Assembly (NCBI RefSeq): GCF_000384075.1
Contig: NZ_KB913025.1
Coordinates: forward strand, 436,238 to 500,237
Length of the DNA stretch: 64,000 nucleotides
Source: Methylovulum miyakonense HT12
GTDB lineage: Bacteria; Pseudomonadota; Gammaproteobacteria; Methylococcales; Methylomonadaceae
Reading direction: 5' to 3'
A program made the translations under genes and the position numbers. How positions within the stretch are numbered: the stretch's first letter is position 1; every line of letters begins with the position of its first letter. The notes beneath the pieces are model-generated. The model was not told the origin of the DNA. It saw only the letters and a list, made by a program, of their open reading frames with translations, and made no database searches. Of the stretch, positions 1 through 7,479 are shown one piece after another.

Positions 1-1
1 A

Positions 2-202
2 GTACAAGAAGACAATTCATTGTGGTTCATTGTTGGCGGATGTATCGCTGCTATCGTTCTGTTGGTTGTATTACTGAAAAAAGACGAAACTAAACATTTG
101 CAAAGCGGTGCTGTTGCGGCCCTTCAAACTGAAACTTTTTCTAAAATAGAAAAAAGACACACTAGCAACAACTCAACTGCTGCACAAATAGCAGGTAAAT
201 AA
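2..202 (+). CDS. Membrane-anchored protein, C-terminal fragment (5' end outside window)
   Basis: The reading frame is open from base 2 and ends in TAA, so this is the 3' end of a gene that begins before the window. What is visible is a single strongly hydrophobic segment (WFIVGGCIAAIVLLVVLL), then a charged KKDE stop-transfer patch and a tail of about 40 polar residues. This looks like a C-terminal membrane anchor with a short cytoplasmic tail. A TTG at base 20 could start translation, but an in-frame continuation from upstream is more likely. The family is not recognisable from this much sequence. A strong terminator follows directly. Confidence 0.5.
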   Translation, partial: VQEDNSLWFIVGGCIAAIVLLVVLLKKDETKHLQSGAVAALQTETFSKIEKRHTSNNSTAAQIAGK

Positions 203-206
203 GACC

Positions 207-251
207 AAACCCCCTCCGTATGATCATCTCATCGGAGGGGGTTTGTTTTTT
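207..251 (+). terminator. Rho-independent terminator
   Basis: A 12-bp perfect stem (AAACCCCCTCCG paired with CGGAGGGGGTTT) with a 14-nt loop is followed by GTTTTTT. It starts 5 bases after the stop codon of the preceding partial gene, so it ends that transcript. Confidence 0.9.
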
Positions 252-316
252 CGGGATACGATATTTCCCCAGTATTCGGCCCATACTACCCCGCATCAAA
301 ACAAAAAATTTCAAGC

Positions 317-670
317 TTATCGCGCCGATAGCGCATTAGTTTCAAAATTGACCCCTTCCCAACCATATTTCATAAAATTCCTGATATTTTGGTGGCCCGT
401 GCCTTCAGGGTCATTTAGCACATCCACCCGATAATAATCCCCAAATAAATTTAACGTGGCCCGCTCATCAAGCTGATGAATAAGCGCGAACGCAAAAATT
501 TTACAGGAACCTTCATTCGTCCCTGCCGGGTTTACTAACCTATCTTCACCTAAGCCATTGCTGAAGGTTGTTGGCTGATAATGGTAATGTCCGGCGATAA
601 CCGCAATAGTGTCAGCAAAACTGACTGGAATATTTTGGGATAATTTTTCAAGGAATAAAGTTAAGGGCAT
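317..670 (-). CDS. HopJ type III effector-like family protein
   Basis: A 117-residue protein whose central part (FSNGLGEDR, NPAGTNEGSCKIFAFA, FGDYYRVDVL, GTGHQNIRNFMK) matches the small HopJ family, widespread in environmental gammaproteobacteria and named after a Pseudomonas syringae effector. No secretion system is nearby, so a housekeeping role is more likely than secretion. The biochemical function is unknown. It is the last gene of a minus-strand run smpB - isochorismatase-like - hopJ, starting 17 bases after the hydrolase stop. Family assignment is firm; function is not. Confidence 0.8.
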   Translation of the reverse strand: MPLTLFLEKLSQNIPVSFADTIAVIAGHYHYQPTTFSNGLGEDRLVNPAGTNEGSCKIFAFALIHQLDERATLNLFGDYYRVDVLNDPEGTGHQNIRNFMKYGWEGVNFETNALSAR

Positions 671-687
671 AATTCAATATTAAGAGA

Positions 688-1245
688 TTAACGGAGCAAT
701 CGGGAAAGGGCCTTAAATTCAAGATGGGCGGCATCACGCAACCACTCAAACAGCACTGACTCATAATTGGTGACGATCACACCTTGTTGGGACAAACGTT
801 TAAGTGCGTAAAGCTTATGGTTCGGATTGCGTGAACACACCGCATCCTCAACAACTTGCACCTGATAGCCAACAGACAACAGTTCCAGTGCCGTTTGCAG
901 AACACAGATATGCGCCTCCACACCTACCAGGACAATCTGTTTACGGCCCGATGCTTGCAATGCTTCAGAAAACCCGCGGGCTGCGCAGCAAGAAAAGGCC
1001 GTTTTATCAAAAATTGGCGTAAATTCCGGCAGCTTTGCCAAGATCACCCGTTCGGTACGCCCTAATCCCTGTGGAAATTGCTCAGTGACCAAAACCGGAA
1101 TTGCCAGACGCTGCGCAGCTTCCAGCAATACCACTGCACGGGTGCACATGGATGTGGCTTCCGCCATCACAGCAGTCAATTTAGTTTGCACATCGACGAT
1201 AACCAACACGCTGTCCGCCGCCGACAACAACACGGGGTTGCCCAT
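688..1245 (-). CDS. Isochorismatase-family cysteine hydrolase
   Basis: A 185-residue Rossmann-like cysteine hydrolase. The family triad is visible: Asp18 in VIVDVQTK, Lys81 in IFDKTAFS and Cys114 in GVEAHICV, the last following the usual cis-peptide region. The subgroup resembles YcaC-like hydrolases of unknown natural substrate rather than true isochorismatases, because no siderophore genes are near. It starts one base after the smpB stop, so the two are almost certainly cotranscribed. Substrate unknown. Confidence 0.85.
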   Translation of the reverse strand: MGNPVLLSAADSVLVIVDVQTKLTAVMAEATSMCTRAVVLLEAAQRLAIPVLVTEQFPQGLGRTERVILAKLPEFTPIFDKTAFSCCAARGFSEALQASGRKQIVLVGVEAHICVLQTALELLSVGYQVQVVEDAVCSRNPNHKLYALKRLSQQGVIVTNYESVLFEWLRDAAHLEFKALSRLLR

Positions 1246-1246
1246 A

Positions 1247-1732
1247 TTAACCTTTTTTCATAATCCGCGCCTTTTCGCGCTGCCAATCGCGGTCTTTCGA
1301 AGCCGCGCGTTTATCATGCAACTGCTTGCCTTTAGCCAAACCGATTTCTAGTTTGGCCCGCCCATTTTTCCAGTACATGGATAGCGGGATCAATGTGTAG
1401 CCCTTACGTTCCACAGCACCGATCAACTTGTTCAGTTCATGCCGGTTCAACAACAATTTTTTTTGGCGCACGGCTTCGGGGTTGATATGCGTGGAAGCGG
1501 ATAACAAAGCCGAAATATGCGCACCTGACAGCCAAGCTTCACCACGTTTTATCGCCACATAGCTTTCCTTCAATTGCACTTTCCCTGCCCTAAGGCTTTT
1601 CACTTCCCATCCTTGCAAGACCAACCCCGCCTCAAACCGCTCTTCAATGAAATATTCATGGGTAGCTTGACGGTTAACGGCAATCGTCGAATTTTGTTGG
1701 GATTTAGCTTTTTTAGAATTTTTGTCAGCCAT
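1247..1732 (-). CDS. smpB: SsrA-binding protein SmpB
   Basis: Binds tmRNA (SsrA) and delivers it to stalled ribosomes for trans-translation. The 161-residue length and the conserved blocks fit the family: [18 protein letters not shown] near the N terminus, the [14 protein letters not shown] block, and a basic C-terminal tail ([18 protein letters not shown]) that enters the mRNA channel. In many gammaproteobacteria smpB lies back-to-back with ratA-ratB. Here the divergent order is kept, but a transporter gene sits between them. The ssrA gene itself is not in the window. Confidence 0.97.
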   Translation of the reverse strand: MADKNSKKAKSQQNSTIAVNRQATHEYFIEERFEAGLVLQGWEVKSLRAGKVQLKESYVAIKRGEAWLSGAHISALLSASTHINPEAVRQKKLLLNRHELNKLIGAVERKGYTLIPLSMYWKNGRAKLEIGLAKGKQLHDKRAASKDRDWQREKARIMKKG

Positions 1733-1826
1733 AGGGAGGGGACTACGTTATCGGGAAAGGTAATAACAAAACCACTGCGAATTTAAAACTGACGCAATGG
1801 CATAATTTTGTTATTTTACGCGATAA

Positions 1827-1910
1827 TATTAATTGTTTCATAAGTGCTTGCAGCAAAAATTGTTTTTTTCACTAAAACGGCTTGGGCAAGCACTCATGAA
1901 ACAATTAATA
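1827..1910. repeat. Long inverted repeat in the smpB / transporter intergenic region
   Basis: Two 24-base arms (1827-1850 and 1887-1910) are inverted copies of each other with one mismatch, separated by 36 bases. The region is AT-rich, and the arms contain the palindrome-like core TTTCAT..GTGCTTG and its mirror. It could be a two-site operator between the divergent genes, a large leader hairpin of the transporter mRNA, or a small transposon-like remnant. No T-run follows the right arm, so it is not a standard terminator. Confidence 0.75.
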
Positions 1911-1964
1911 ACCTAATTAATAATTCGATAATAATAATTAAAGTGTGTTTTTGAGGCCACCTAT

Positions 1965-3326
1965 ATGACAGACACGAAAAAATCACCCCAGGGCGAATGG
2001 TCGTCCCATTCCGCTTTTATTATGGCAGCGACCGGATCGGCAGTGGGCTTGGGTAATATTTGGAAATTCCCGTACATCACGGGCGAAAACGGCGGGGGGG
2101 CCTTTGTCCTCGTGTATTTGCTGTGTGTCGCGCTGATTGGCATACCCATTATGATGTCGGAAACCCTAATGGGCCGCCGTGGCCGGCATAATCCGGTCAC
2201 GACGATGGAATCCTTGACCGCCGAAGCCAAAGCCGACGAACACTGGCATTATCTAGGCTGGATGGGCATTATCGCGGGGATTTTAATCCTGTCTTACTAT
2301 AGCGTGATTGCGGGCTGGGCTTCGGCTTATGTCTTGAAAGCCTTCACAGGCAGTTTTTTTGATGCCGATGCCGCCGCCGTCAAACAATTGTTCGCTGACT
2401 TTATCGCCAGCCCTGTACAACTGGCTTTCTGGCACACGGCATTTATGCTGGCGACCATGTGGATAGTCAAACAAGGTGTCAACAATGGTTTGGAAAAAGC
2501 GTTACGCTGGCTGATGCCCAGTTTGTTTGTGCTGCTGATTTTATTGGTCGGTTATGCCATGACCACACCCAGCTATTTTCAAGGCCTGCACTTTTTGTTC
2601 ACCCCTGATTTCAGCAAACTCACGGGCAATTCCATACTCACCGCCATGGGCCAAGCCTTTTTTAGCCTAGGCATAGGCATGGGTGCGGTGATGGTTTACG
2701 GCGCGTATCTGCCGAAAAAAATATCCATTACGGAAACCGTGGTCGTCGTTTCGATTGCCGACACCGTGGTGGCGTTGTTGTCCGGCATCATCATTTTCCC
2801 TATTGTGTTCAGCAACGGCCTACAACCTGATTCCGGCCCCGGATTGATTTTTGAAACCCTGCCGATCGCCTTTGGTTCCATGATAGGTGGCTGGTTGTTC
2901 GGCATTTTATTTTTCGTCATGCTCGTGCTTGCCGCGTTGTCGTCATCGGTTGCATTAATAGAACCTGCGGTGGCCTGGCTAATTGAGACCCGTGGTTTCA
3001 ACCGCGAGAAAGCCAGCCTTTATGCCGGATCGGTGACTTGGCTGATCGGTTTTGCGAGCATCTTCTCCTTCAATAGCTGGTCGGGCTTTAAGATTTTTGG
3101 GCAGACCTTGTTTGAATTGCTGGATTATGTCACTGCCAACCTAATGCTTCCGATAGGTGGTTTCGCCATCGCCATGTTTGCTGGCTGGATCATGGTGCGT
3201 GGCCACAGCGAGCAGGAACTGGATTTACCAAACCCATTGACCTATCAGATATGGCAATTGCTGATCAAATATCTCGCCCCCGCCGCCGTTTTTCTGGTGT
3301 TTTTAGATGTTGTAGGAGTTCTTTAA
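1965..3326 (+). CDS. Sodium-dependent transporter, NSS/SNF family
   Basis: A 453-residue multi-pass inner-membrane protein of the neurotransmitter:sodium symporter family (LeuT, MhsT), which imports amino acids or amines with sodium. The unwound TM1 signature GSAVGLGNIWKFPY is at residues 24-37, followed by GGGAF and the TM2 region. About 11 hydrophobic segments are visible, typical of short bacterial members. The substrate cannot be read from the sequence. It is immediately followed by ratA (2-base gap), so the three genes to ratB may share a transcript. A long inverted repeat lies in its leader. Confidence 0.93.
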   Translation: MTDTKKSPQGEWSSHSAFIMAATGSAVGLGNIWKFPYITGENGGGAFVLVYLLCVALIGIPIMMSETLMGRRGRHNPVTTMESLTAEAKADEHWHYLGWMGIIAGILILSYYSVIAGWASAYVLKAFTGSFFDADAAAVKQLFADFIASPVQLAFWHTAFMLATMWIVKQGVNNGLEKALRWLMPSLFVLLILLVGYAMTTPSYFQGLHFLFTPDFSKLTGNSILTAMGQAFFSLGIGMGAVMVYGAYLPKKISITETVVVVSIADTVVALLSGIIIFPIVFSNGLQPDSGPGLIFETLPIAFGSMIGGWLFGILFFVMLVLAALSSSVALIEPAVAWLIETRGFNREKASLYAGSVTWLIGFASIFSFNSWSGFKIFGQTLFELLDYVTANLMLPIGGFAIAMFAGWIMVRGHSEQELDLPNPLTYQIWQLLIKYLAPAAVFLVFLDVVGVL

Positions 3327-3328
3327 GG

Positions 3329-3760
3329 ATGACGATTGTACAAAAAAGCGCGTTGGTCAAATATTCCGCCCAACAAATGTTTGATCTGGTTAATGACATT
3401 GAAGCTTATCCTCAGTTTTTGCCTTGGTGCAGCGGCAGCCGCATCATCAAACGCGCCGATGATGTTGTCGAAGCCGAATTGTCTATTTCCAAGGGGGGAT
3501 TTAAAAAATCCTTTTCCACCCGCAACCAAATGGACAAAGGCGGCAAAATAACTGTTTCCCTGTTGGACGGGCCGTTTTCTTATCTTGAAGGTGTTTGGAA
3601 TTTCATGCCCTTACGTGAGGATGCCAGCAAAATCTCGTTGGACCTGGAATTTGAAATGTCCAGCAAACTGGCTAGCTTGGCATTTGGGGCGGTGTTCAAC
3701 CAGATTTGCAATACCATGGTCAGCTCCTTCACCAGCCGCGCCAAACAAGTGTATGTCTGA
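3329..3760 (+). CDS. ratA: RatA family protein (START/COQ10-like)
   Basis: A 143-residue polyketide-cyclase/START-fold protein. The N-terminal pattern (VKYSAQQMFDLVNDIEAYPQFLPWC) is that of the RatA/COQ10 group. E. coli RatA was reported to block 70S assembly; the COQ10-like role is binding ubiquinone or an intermediate. The ATG at 3329, after TTTAAGG, gives the family length; upstream in-frame sequence belongs to the transporter gene. Its last 8 bases overlap ratB. Confidence 0.9.
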   Translation: MTIVQKSALVKYSAQQMFDLVNDIEAYPQFLPWCSGSRIIKRADDVVEAELSISKGGFKKSFSTRNQMDKGGKITVSLLDGPFSYLEGVWNFMPLREDASKISLDLEFEMSSKLASLAFGAVFNQICNTMVSSFTSRAKQVYV

Positions 3761-4031
3761 ATTGCTTGCCATCGAAGTCGCCTATGCGACACCCGGGCGG
3801 CAAACGTTAATCGCCTTGGAATTGCCCGCGCCGGCCACTGTTGCGGACGCCATCCGCGCATCGGGCATACAATCCCGCTTCCCTGAGTTGGCCAACAAGC
3901 TATTGGATGTCGGCATTTTTGGGCGAGCCACCACCATGGCGCACCCCTTAAAAGCGGGGGACAGGATAGAAATCTACCGCCCGCTTATCCATAACCCCAA
4001 AGAAGCCAGACGGATACGCGCCGCAAAATAG
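3753..4031 (+). CDS. ratB: RnfH family protein (RatB)
   Basis: A 92-residue ubiquitin-like beta-grasp protein. Visible landmarks are the N-terminal strand LLAIEVAYATP, the helix ATVADAIRASGI, VGIFGR, and the C-terminal RIEIYRPLIHNPKEARRIRA typical of the family. The ATG at 3753 lies inside the end of ratA in another frame, an 8-base overlap seen in many genomes, which fixes the start. The role is unknown; partnership with RatA is inferred from conserved gene order. Confidence 0.9.
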   Translation: MSELLAIEVAYATPGRQTLIALELPAPATVADAIRASGIQSRFPELANKLLDVGIFGRATTMAHPLKAGDRIEIYRPLIHNPKEARRIRAAK

Positions 4032-4074
4032 CGGCCTTCCATTGTAGCTTAAGCGCTGTACGGCAGGTATCTGT

Positions 4075-5157
4075 TCATATTGGCAACGCCGAAAAGGCAT
4101 CCAAATCATCAACCGCCATGGCTGTACGGCGAATCAATTCCAAATTGCTTTCCGTCGCCATCATATCCCCCACCGCCAGCGTCACCACCATAGCTTCAAA
4201 AGCGTACACCAGATGCGCGCGGTACCGCTCTGCAAGCTGCCCGCCATCAATTTCGGTGACACCCTGCTGCGCAAGCTGCCCGGCATACCGCCGCAACAAT
4301 CCGGTTTCGTGCCGCCGCCGTTGTTCTGGTTCCAATGCGGTCGCTAAAAAATACGCGACGTCGCTGACACCCTCGCCTATACGGGCCATTTGCCAATCCA
4401 ACAAACCCGCCTGGCCGTGTTGCCAGAATAAATTTCCAGGATGGCAGTCATGGTGCACCAATGTTTGTGGCGCCGCTGTCAAAAACCGCATGGCACGGCG
4501 GCGGTTACGGGCATAATGCAACGCCCGTTTGTACAATCTGGCCGGAAAAAAATCACCGGCATTGCGTAGCCCCTGTTTCATTAATGGCACGGCCAATACC
4601 GTCCCCAAATGGTCTTCCACCCGCCGCACACGTCCGGCCAGCCAACGATACCGCCGTGCGCTGGCATCTTGCCGCCAGAAACGGGCATGAAACCGCGCCA
4701 GCCCGTCAATCACCAGCTCCGCCTGCCCTATTGACAAAATATCGTCCGCATCACCCGCCAAACTACCATTCTCCTCGACGTCCGCAAGCACTAGGATTGA
4801 ACCCAACCCCCAGTGGCTCTGCGCGGCCAGGCAAACAGGCAGGGCGATAGGCACCGAGTCGGCAAGCTCCTGATAAAAACGGATTTCAGTCGCCAATAAT
4901 TGTGGCAACGCGGTAATAAACCGTGCCCGCCAAGCCAAAGAAGGCAGTTTGACAAACCAACGGCGCGGCAAGGCGCTGGCACCTTTGTAGTCTAATGCCA
5001 AGCGGATGCGCGTAGTCGTACCCACATCAACCGAAACAATTTCAACTTGCGTCACAACCGTCCCCTTCTCGTGTTGCCCGACAATACGTTGGGCCCACGC
5101 AACCGTCAACCCTTCAGGTCGACTAACAACAATGTTTTGCGGCATGTGTTCAGACAT
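4075..5157 (-). CDS. Phosphotransferase of the APH / ecdysteroid-kinase-like superfamily
   Basis: A 360-residue small-molecule kinase-like protein. The catalytic loop HHDCHPGNLFW is at residues 235-245 (Asp237, Asn242), and the metal-binding Asp254 is in LLDWQMARIGEG. A lysine in RWFVKLPS near residue 70 is a candidate ATP-binding lysine. The layout matches the EcKL/DUF1679 branch of aminoglycoside-phosphotransferase-like kinases, whose bacterial substrates are mostly unknown. It stands alone between convergent ratB and the smbP terminator. An antibiotic-resistance role is not supported. Confidence 0.8.
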   Translation of the reverse strand: MSEHMPQNIVVSRPEGLTVAWAQRIVGQHEKGTVVTQVEIVSVDVGTTTRIRLALDYKGASALPRRWFVKLPSLAWRARFITALPQLLATEIRFYQELADSVPIALPVCLAAQSHWGLGSILVLADVEENGSLAGDADDILSIGQAELVIDGLARFHARFWRQDASARRYRWLAGRVRRVEDHLGTVLAVPLMKQGLRNAGDFFPARLYKRALHYARNRRRAMRFLTAAPQTLVHHDCHPGNLFWQHGQAGLLDWQMARIGEGVSDVAYFLATALEPEQRRRHETGLLRRYAGQLAQQGVTEIDGGQLAERYRAHLVYAFEAMVVTLAVGDMMATESNLELIRRTAMAVDDLDAFSALPI

Positions 5158-5250
5158 TAAAATTTAAATGTAAAAATTAGGGGATATAAACTTACACAGA
5201 AATTATGGCACTGGATATGCCGCCCCATAAAACCAAACTATCGCCGCAAC

Positions 5251-5285
5251 GCCCTTCTTGTCAATTTTCCTGTGGCAAGAAGGGC
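5251..5285. repeat. Hairpin-forming inverted repeat
   Basis: A 10-bp perfect inverted repeat (GCCCTTCTTG with CAAGAAGGGC) has a 15-base loop. It lies between the kinase-like gene and smbP, with no T-run, and its role is unclear. Confidence 0.6.
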
Positions 5286-5337
5286 TGTGACCGGCCTCTA
5301 AGCCAAGCGCATGGCAATGGCCTATTAAAAGCTTTGG

Positions 5338-5371
5338 GCAAAAAAATAGGGGCGGTCAACCCGCCCCTATT
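5338..5371 (-). terminator. Rho-independent terminator downstream of smbP
   Basis: Read on the minus strand, an 11-bp stem (AATAGGGGCGG with CCGCCCCTATT) with a short loop is followed by a run of T. It lies about 25 bases past the smbP stop. Confidence 0.88.
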
Positions 5372-5395
5372 GTTCCCGACGCTAACGCTTATCTT

Positions 5396-5734
5396 TTATT
5401 TGGCTTTGCTGGCTTGGATATGCCCGACTGCTTCTTCCGCCGATTTTGTGGCGGGTTCGGTTTGATCCAAACCGCCTTGGTCAATGGCATCTTGCAGCGA
5501 CTTGGATGCCGCGTCCAAATGGTTTTTTGACGCCCCTTTGGCAACTAGGGAGCCCGCTAGCGTATGCTCCAAAGCCAATTTTGCGTGCTCGACCAAAACA
5601 GGCGCATGGCCCATTTTACCGTGCTCCACTGCTGCTTTAGCGTGTTCCAAAGCTTCGGTCGAATGTTCTTTTGCAATAACAGCAGAGCTCAAAATCAAAA
5701 GCAAGCCTGCACAAATAGATGCTACTTTCTTCAT
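5396..5734 (-). CDS. Small metal-binding protein SmbP-like, periplasmic
   Basis: A 112-residue exported protein. Residues 1-20 form a Sec signal peptide (MKKVASICAGLLLILSSAVIA). The mature part is helical with histidines spaced by about seven residues (EHAKAAVEHGKMGHAPVLVE, HAKLALEH), the pattern of Nitrosomonas europaea SmbP, a four-helix periplasmic protein that binds copper and other divalent metals. The start at 5734 is chosen because GAGGAA precedes it and the signal peptide then begins correctly; an upstream in-frame ATG would spoil it. It is monocistronic with its own terminator. In a methanotroph a copper-buffering role would make sense, but that is inference. Confidence 0.8.
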   Translation of the reverse strand: MKKVASICAGLLLILSSAVIAKEHSTEALEHAKAAVEHGKMGHAPVLVEHAKLALEHTLAGSLVAKGASKNHLDAASKSLQDAIDQGGLDQTEPATKSAEEAVGHIQASKAK

Positions 5735-6051
5735 TATTCTTTCCTCGTGAGTTAAGTGGTCGATACGACTCATTATTGTATTGTTTGCCGGCACCAGCAT
5801 TTCTGACCCGACATTATTATTGTAAATATCAAGGCGTTTATTTTCAATATGATAATCAGGCCAAACAACAACCCAACCCTTACACTAGCCCCTTACCCTA
5901 AAGGCCAATCAAGGCATGGGGCTAGGTATTGATAAGGCCAAATTCAACTACACCAGGGAAGGAATCCGAAATGCTTTATAGCGTTCACTTAAGATTAAGT
6001 TTGTAGTCCCTATTATGCAGCCAACACAACCCTGTTCACTGGATTTAAGCC
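5735..6051. other. Intergenic region between divergent smbP and the lipoprotein gene
   Basis: 317 bases with no credible gene. It must hold the smbP promoter (minus strand) and the promoter of the following gene. The only clear structure is an 8-bp inverted repeat, CTAGCCCC at 5885-5892 with GGGGCTAG at 5918-5925. A small palindromic ACTTAA/TTAAGT motif lies near 5990. Confidence 0.5.
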
Positions 6052-6873
6052 ATGGATACATTGACAAAAACACTTCTCCGTCTTGGTTTTAGTTTATTAA
6101 GCGGCTGCGCCTGCACTGAATACGATTGCGCCACCTATGATTATTCCTATCCAAGCCAATACTATCCAAGCAGCAGCTATTCCAATTCCTGGACTAGCTC
6201 TCCTTATTACCCGTCCCCAAGCTATTGGCCGCCAAGCTATCCGTTTGGGTACACTGATCATGGCCATAGCCTGCATTACGGCAGGGATCATCATGGATGG
6301 GGCAACTCTAACGGGGGAGAGCCGCATAATTGGCAAGGCCATAGCCATGATGGCGGCAACCCTATTGGGGGAGGCCTTCCTAATGGAGGGCACCATCAAA
6401 CGCCAGGCTATCATGGGAACGGGCAAGCCATTTTCCCGGTAAGGCAACCAGACCGACCACACCCCGTCCAGCAAACACCATCCATATTGCTTGACGCGCC
6501 TTCTAGTGGAGGACATCAAAACACCCCGGTTTCACCTCCCCAACCGATAGCTGTGATGCCGCATGAGCCCCCTATCGTCCATCCCCAACCGGCTCCTGTG
6601 ATACCGCACGCCGCCCCTGTTGCCCGTCTTCAAGCAGCCCCTGCGATACCACACGTAGCCCCCATTGCCCAACCCCAACTGGCTCCTGTGACACCGCACG
6701 CCGCCCCTGTCACCCGTCCTCAAGCAGCCCCTGCGATACCACACGTAGCCCCCATTGCCCGACCCCAACAGGCTCCTGTGATACCACACGCAGCCCCTAT
6801 GGCCCATCATCAACCGGCCCCTCCATCCAACGGATCAGAGGCAGGCCATCATCCTGGGCAAAGGCACGAATAA
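6052..6873 (+). CDS. Repetitive Pro/His/Tyr-rich predicted lipoprotein
   Basis: A 273-residue protein of unknown function. The N terminus has a short hydrophobic stretch ending in LLSGC, a plausible lipobox with Cys19. Residues 25-60 are rich in Tyr, Ser and Pro (repeated YPS motifs), residues 65-125 in Gly and His, and the C-terminal third is a tandem array of about 15-residue units around AP-x-IPH-x-AP-x-A-x-x-Q. At DNA level this array has a 90-base period. Low complexity of this kind suggests an extended, surface-exposed or wall-spanning protein, and the histidines could bind metal. Codon use and the clean start support a real gene. No homologous domain is recognised. Confidence 0.7.
   Translation: MDTLTKTLLRLGFSLLSGCACTEYDCATYDYSYPSQYYPSSSYSNSWTSSPYYPSPSYWPPSYPFGYTDHGHSLHYGRDHHGWGNSNGGEPHNWQGHSHDGGNPIGGGLPNGGHHQTPGYHGNGQAIFPVRQPDRPHPVQQTPSILLDAPSSGGHQNTPVSPPQPIAVMPHEPPIVHPQPAPVIPHAAPVARLQAAPAIPHVAPIAQPQLAPVTPHAAPVTRPQAAPAIPHVAPIARPQQAPVIPHAAPMAHHQPAPPSNGSEAGHHPGQRHE
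6591..6815 (+). repeat. 90-bp tandem repeat inside the lipoprotein gene
   Basis: Units begin with GGCTCCTGTG at 6591, 6681 and 6771, exactly 90 bases apart. The first two are complete and nearly identical; the third decays after about 45 bases. Each 30-residue unit is itself two related 15-residue halves. Copy number may vary between strains by slippage. Confidence 0.9.
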
Positions 6874-6903
6874 GCGCCTTATTTTCGGCATGTGGGCCCC
6901 AAA

Positions 6904-7479
6904 CTACAAACCTTCCCAAGGCGTATACAACCCGGCCACATCCACACCAAACATATCCAAAACCCGCCCGACGGTTTCATTGACCATTGCCATCATGGAA
7001 TCAGATTTGCTGTAGAACGCGGGCATGGGCGGGAACATGATCCCGCCCATTTCGGTGACGCTGGCCATGTTGCGGATATGGATCAGGTTAAGCGGCGTTT
7101 CACGCGGCATGACCACCAACCGCCGCCGCTCTTTCAGCACGACATCGGCGGCGCGGGAGATCAGGTTGTCACCGAAACCGTGCGCAACGGCAGAGAGGGT
7201 TTTCATCGAACAGGGGGCGATGACCATGCCTTCGGTCTTAAAGCCGCCACTGGAAATGCTGGCGGCAATGTCGTTGATGCCATGGGTGACATCGGCCAGT
7301 TCGTACAACTCGGCGCGTTTCATGCCCAATTCGTGCTTAAGGTTGACCACGCCCGCGGAAGAGATGACCAAATGGGTTTCCCATTGCTCTTGCCCCTGCA
7401 AAACCTGCAACATCCTGACCCCGTAAATCGCCCCGGTCGCCCCGGTCATGCCGATAATCAGCCGTCTTTTAGCGGTCAT
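6904..7479 (-). CDS. ubiX: Flavin prenyltransferase UbiX
   Basis: Makes prenylated FMN from FMN and dimethylallyl phosphate, the cofactor of UbiD-type decarboxylases used in ubiquinone synthesis. At 191 residues it has the family length. Visible landmarks are the N-terminal TGATGAIYGVRML phosphate-binding loop, the SSGGFKTEGMVIAPCSMKTL block and RRRLVVMPRETPLNLIHIRNM. It overlaps the upstream prolyl aminopeptidase gene by 4 bases (stop/start overlap), so they are cotranscribed. No ubiD is in the window; it must lie elsewhere. Confidence 0.95.
   Translation of the reverse strand: MTAKRRLIIGMTGATGAIYGVRMLQVLQGQEQWETHLVISSAGVVNLKHELGMKRAELYELADVTHGINDIAASISSGGFKTEGMVIAPCSMKTLSAVAHGFGDNLISRAADVVLKERRRLVVMPRETPLNLIHIRNMASVTEMGGIMFPPMPAFYSKSDSMMAMVNETVGRVLDMFGVDVAGLYTPWEGL

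Noticed and set aside
317-670. HopJ gene as evidence of a type III secretion system
   Set aside because: The family is widespread in non-pathogens and no secretion genes are nearby; the name is historical.
4461-4850. Plus-strand open frames of 60-130 codons opposite the APH-like kinase gene
   Set aside because: They are antisense to a gene with intact catalytic motifs, have no family resemblance and no ribosome site; they arise from high GC at codon third positions.
4075-5157. APH-like kinase as an aminoglycoside resistance gene
   Set aside because: It belongs to the EcKL-like branch with unknown substrates; nothing links it to resistance.
5251-5285. Terminator for the APH-like gene or smbP
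   Set aside because: The stem is good but no T-run lies on either side, and smbP already has a clear terminator nearby.
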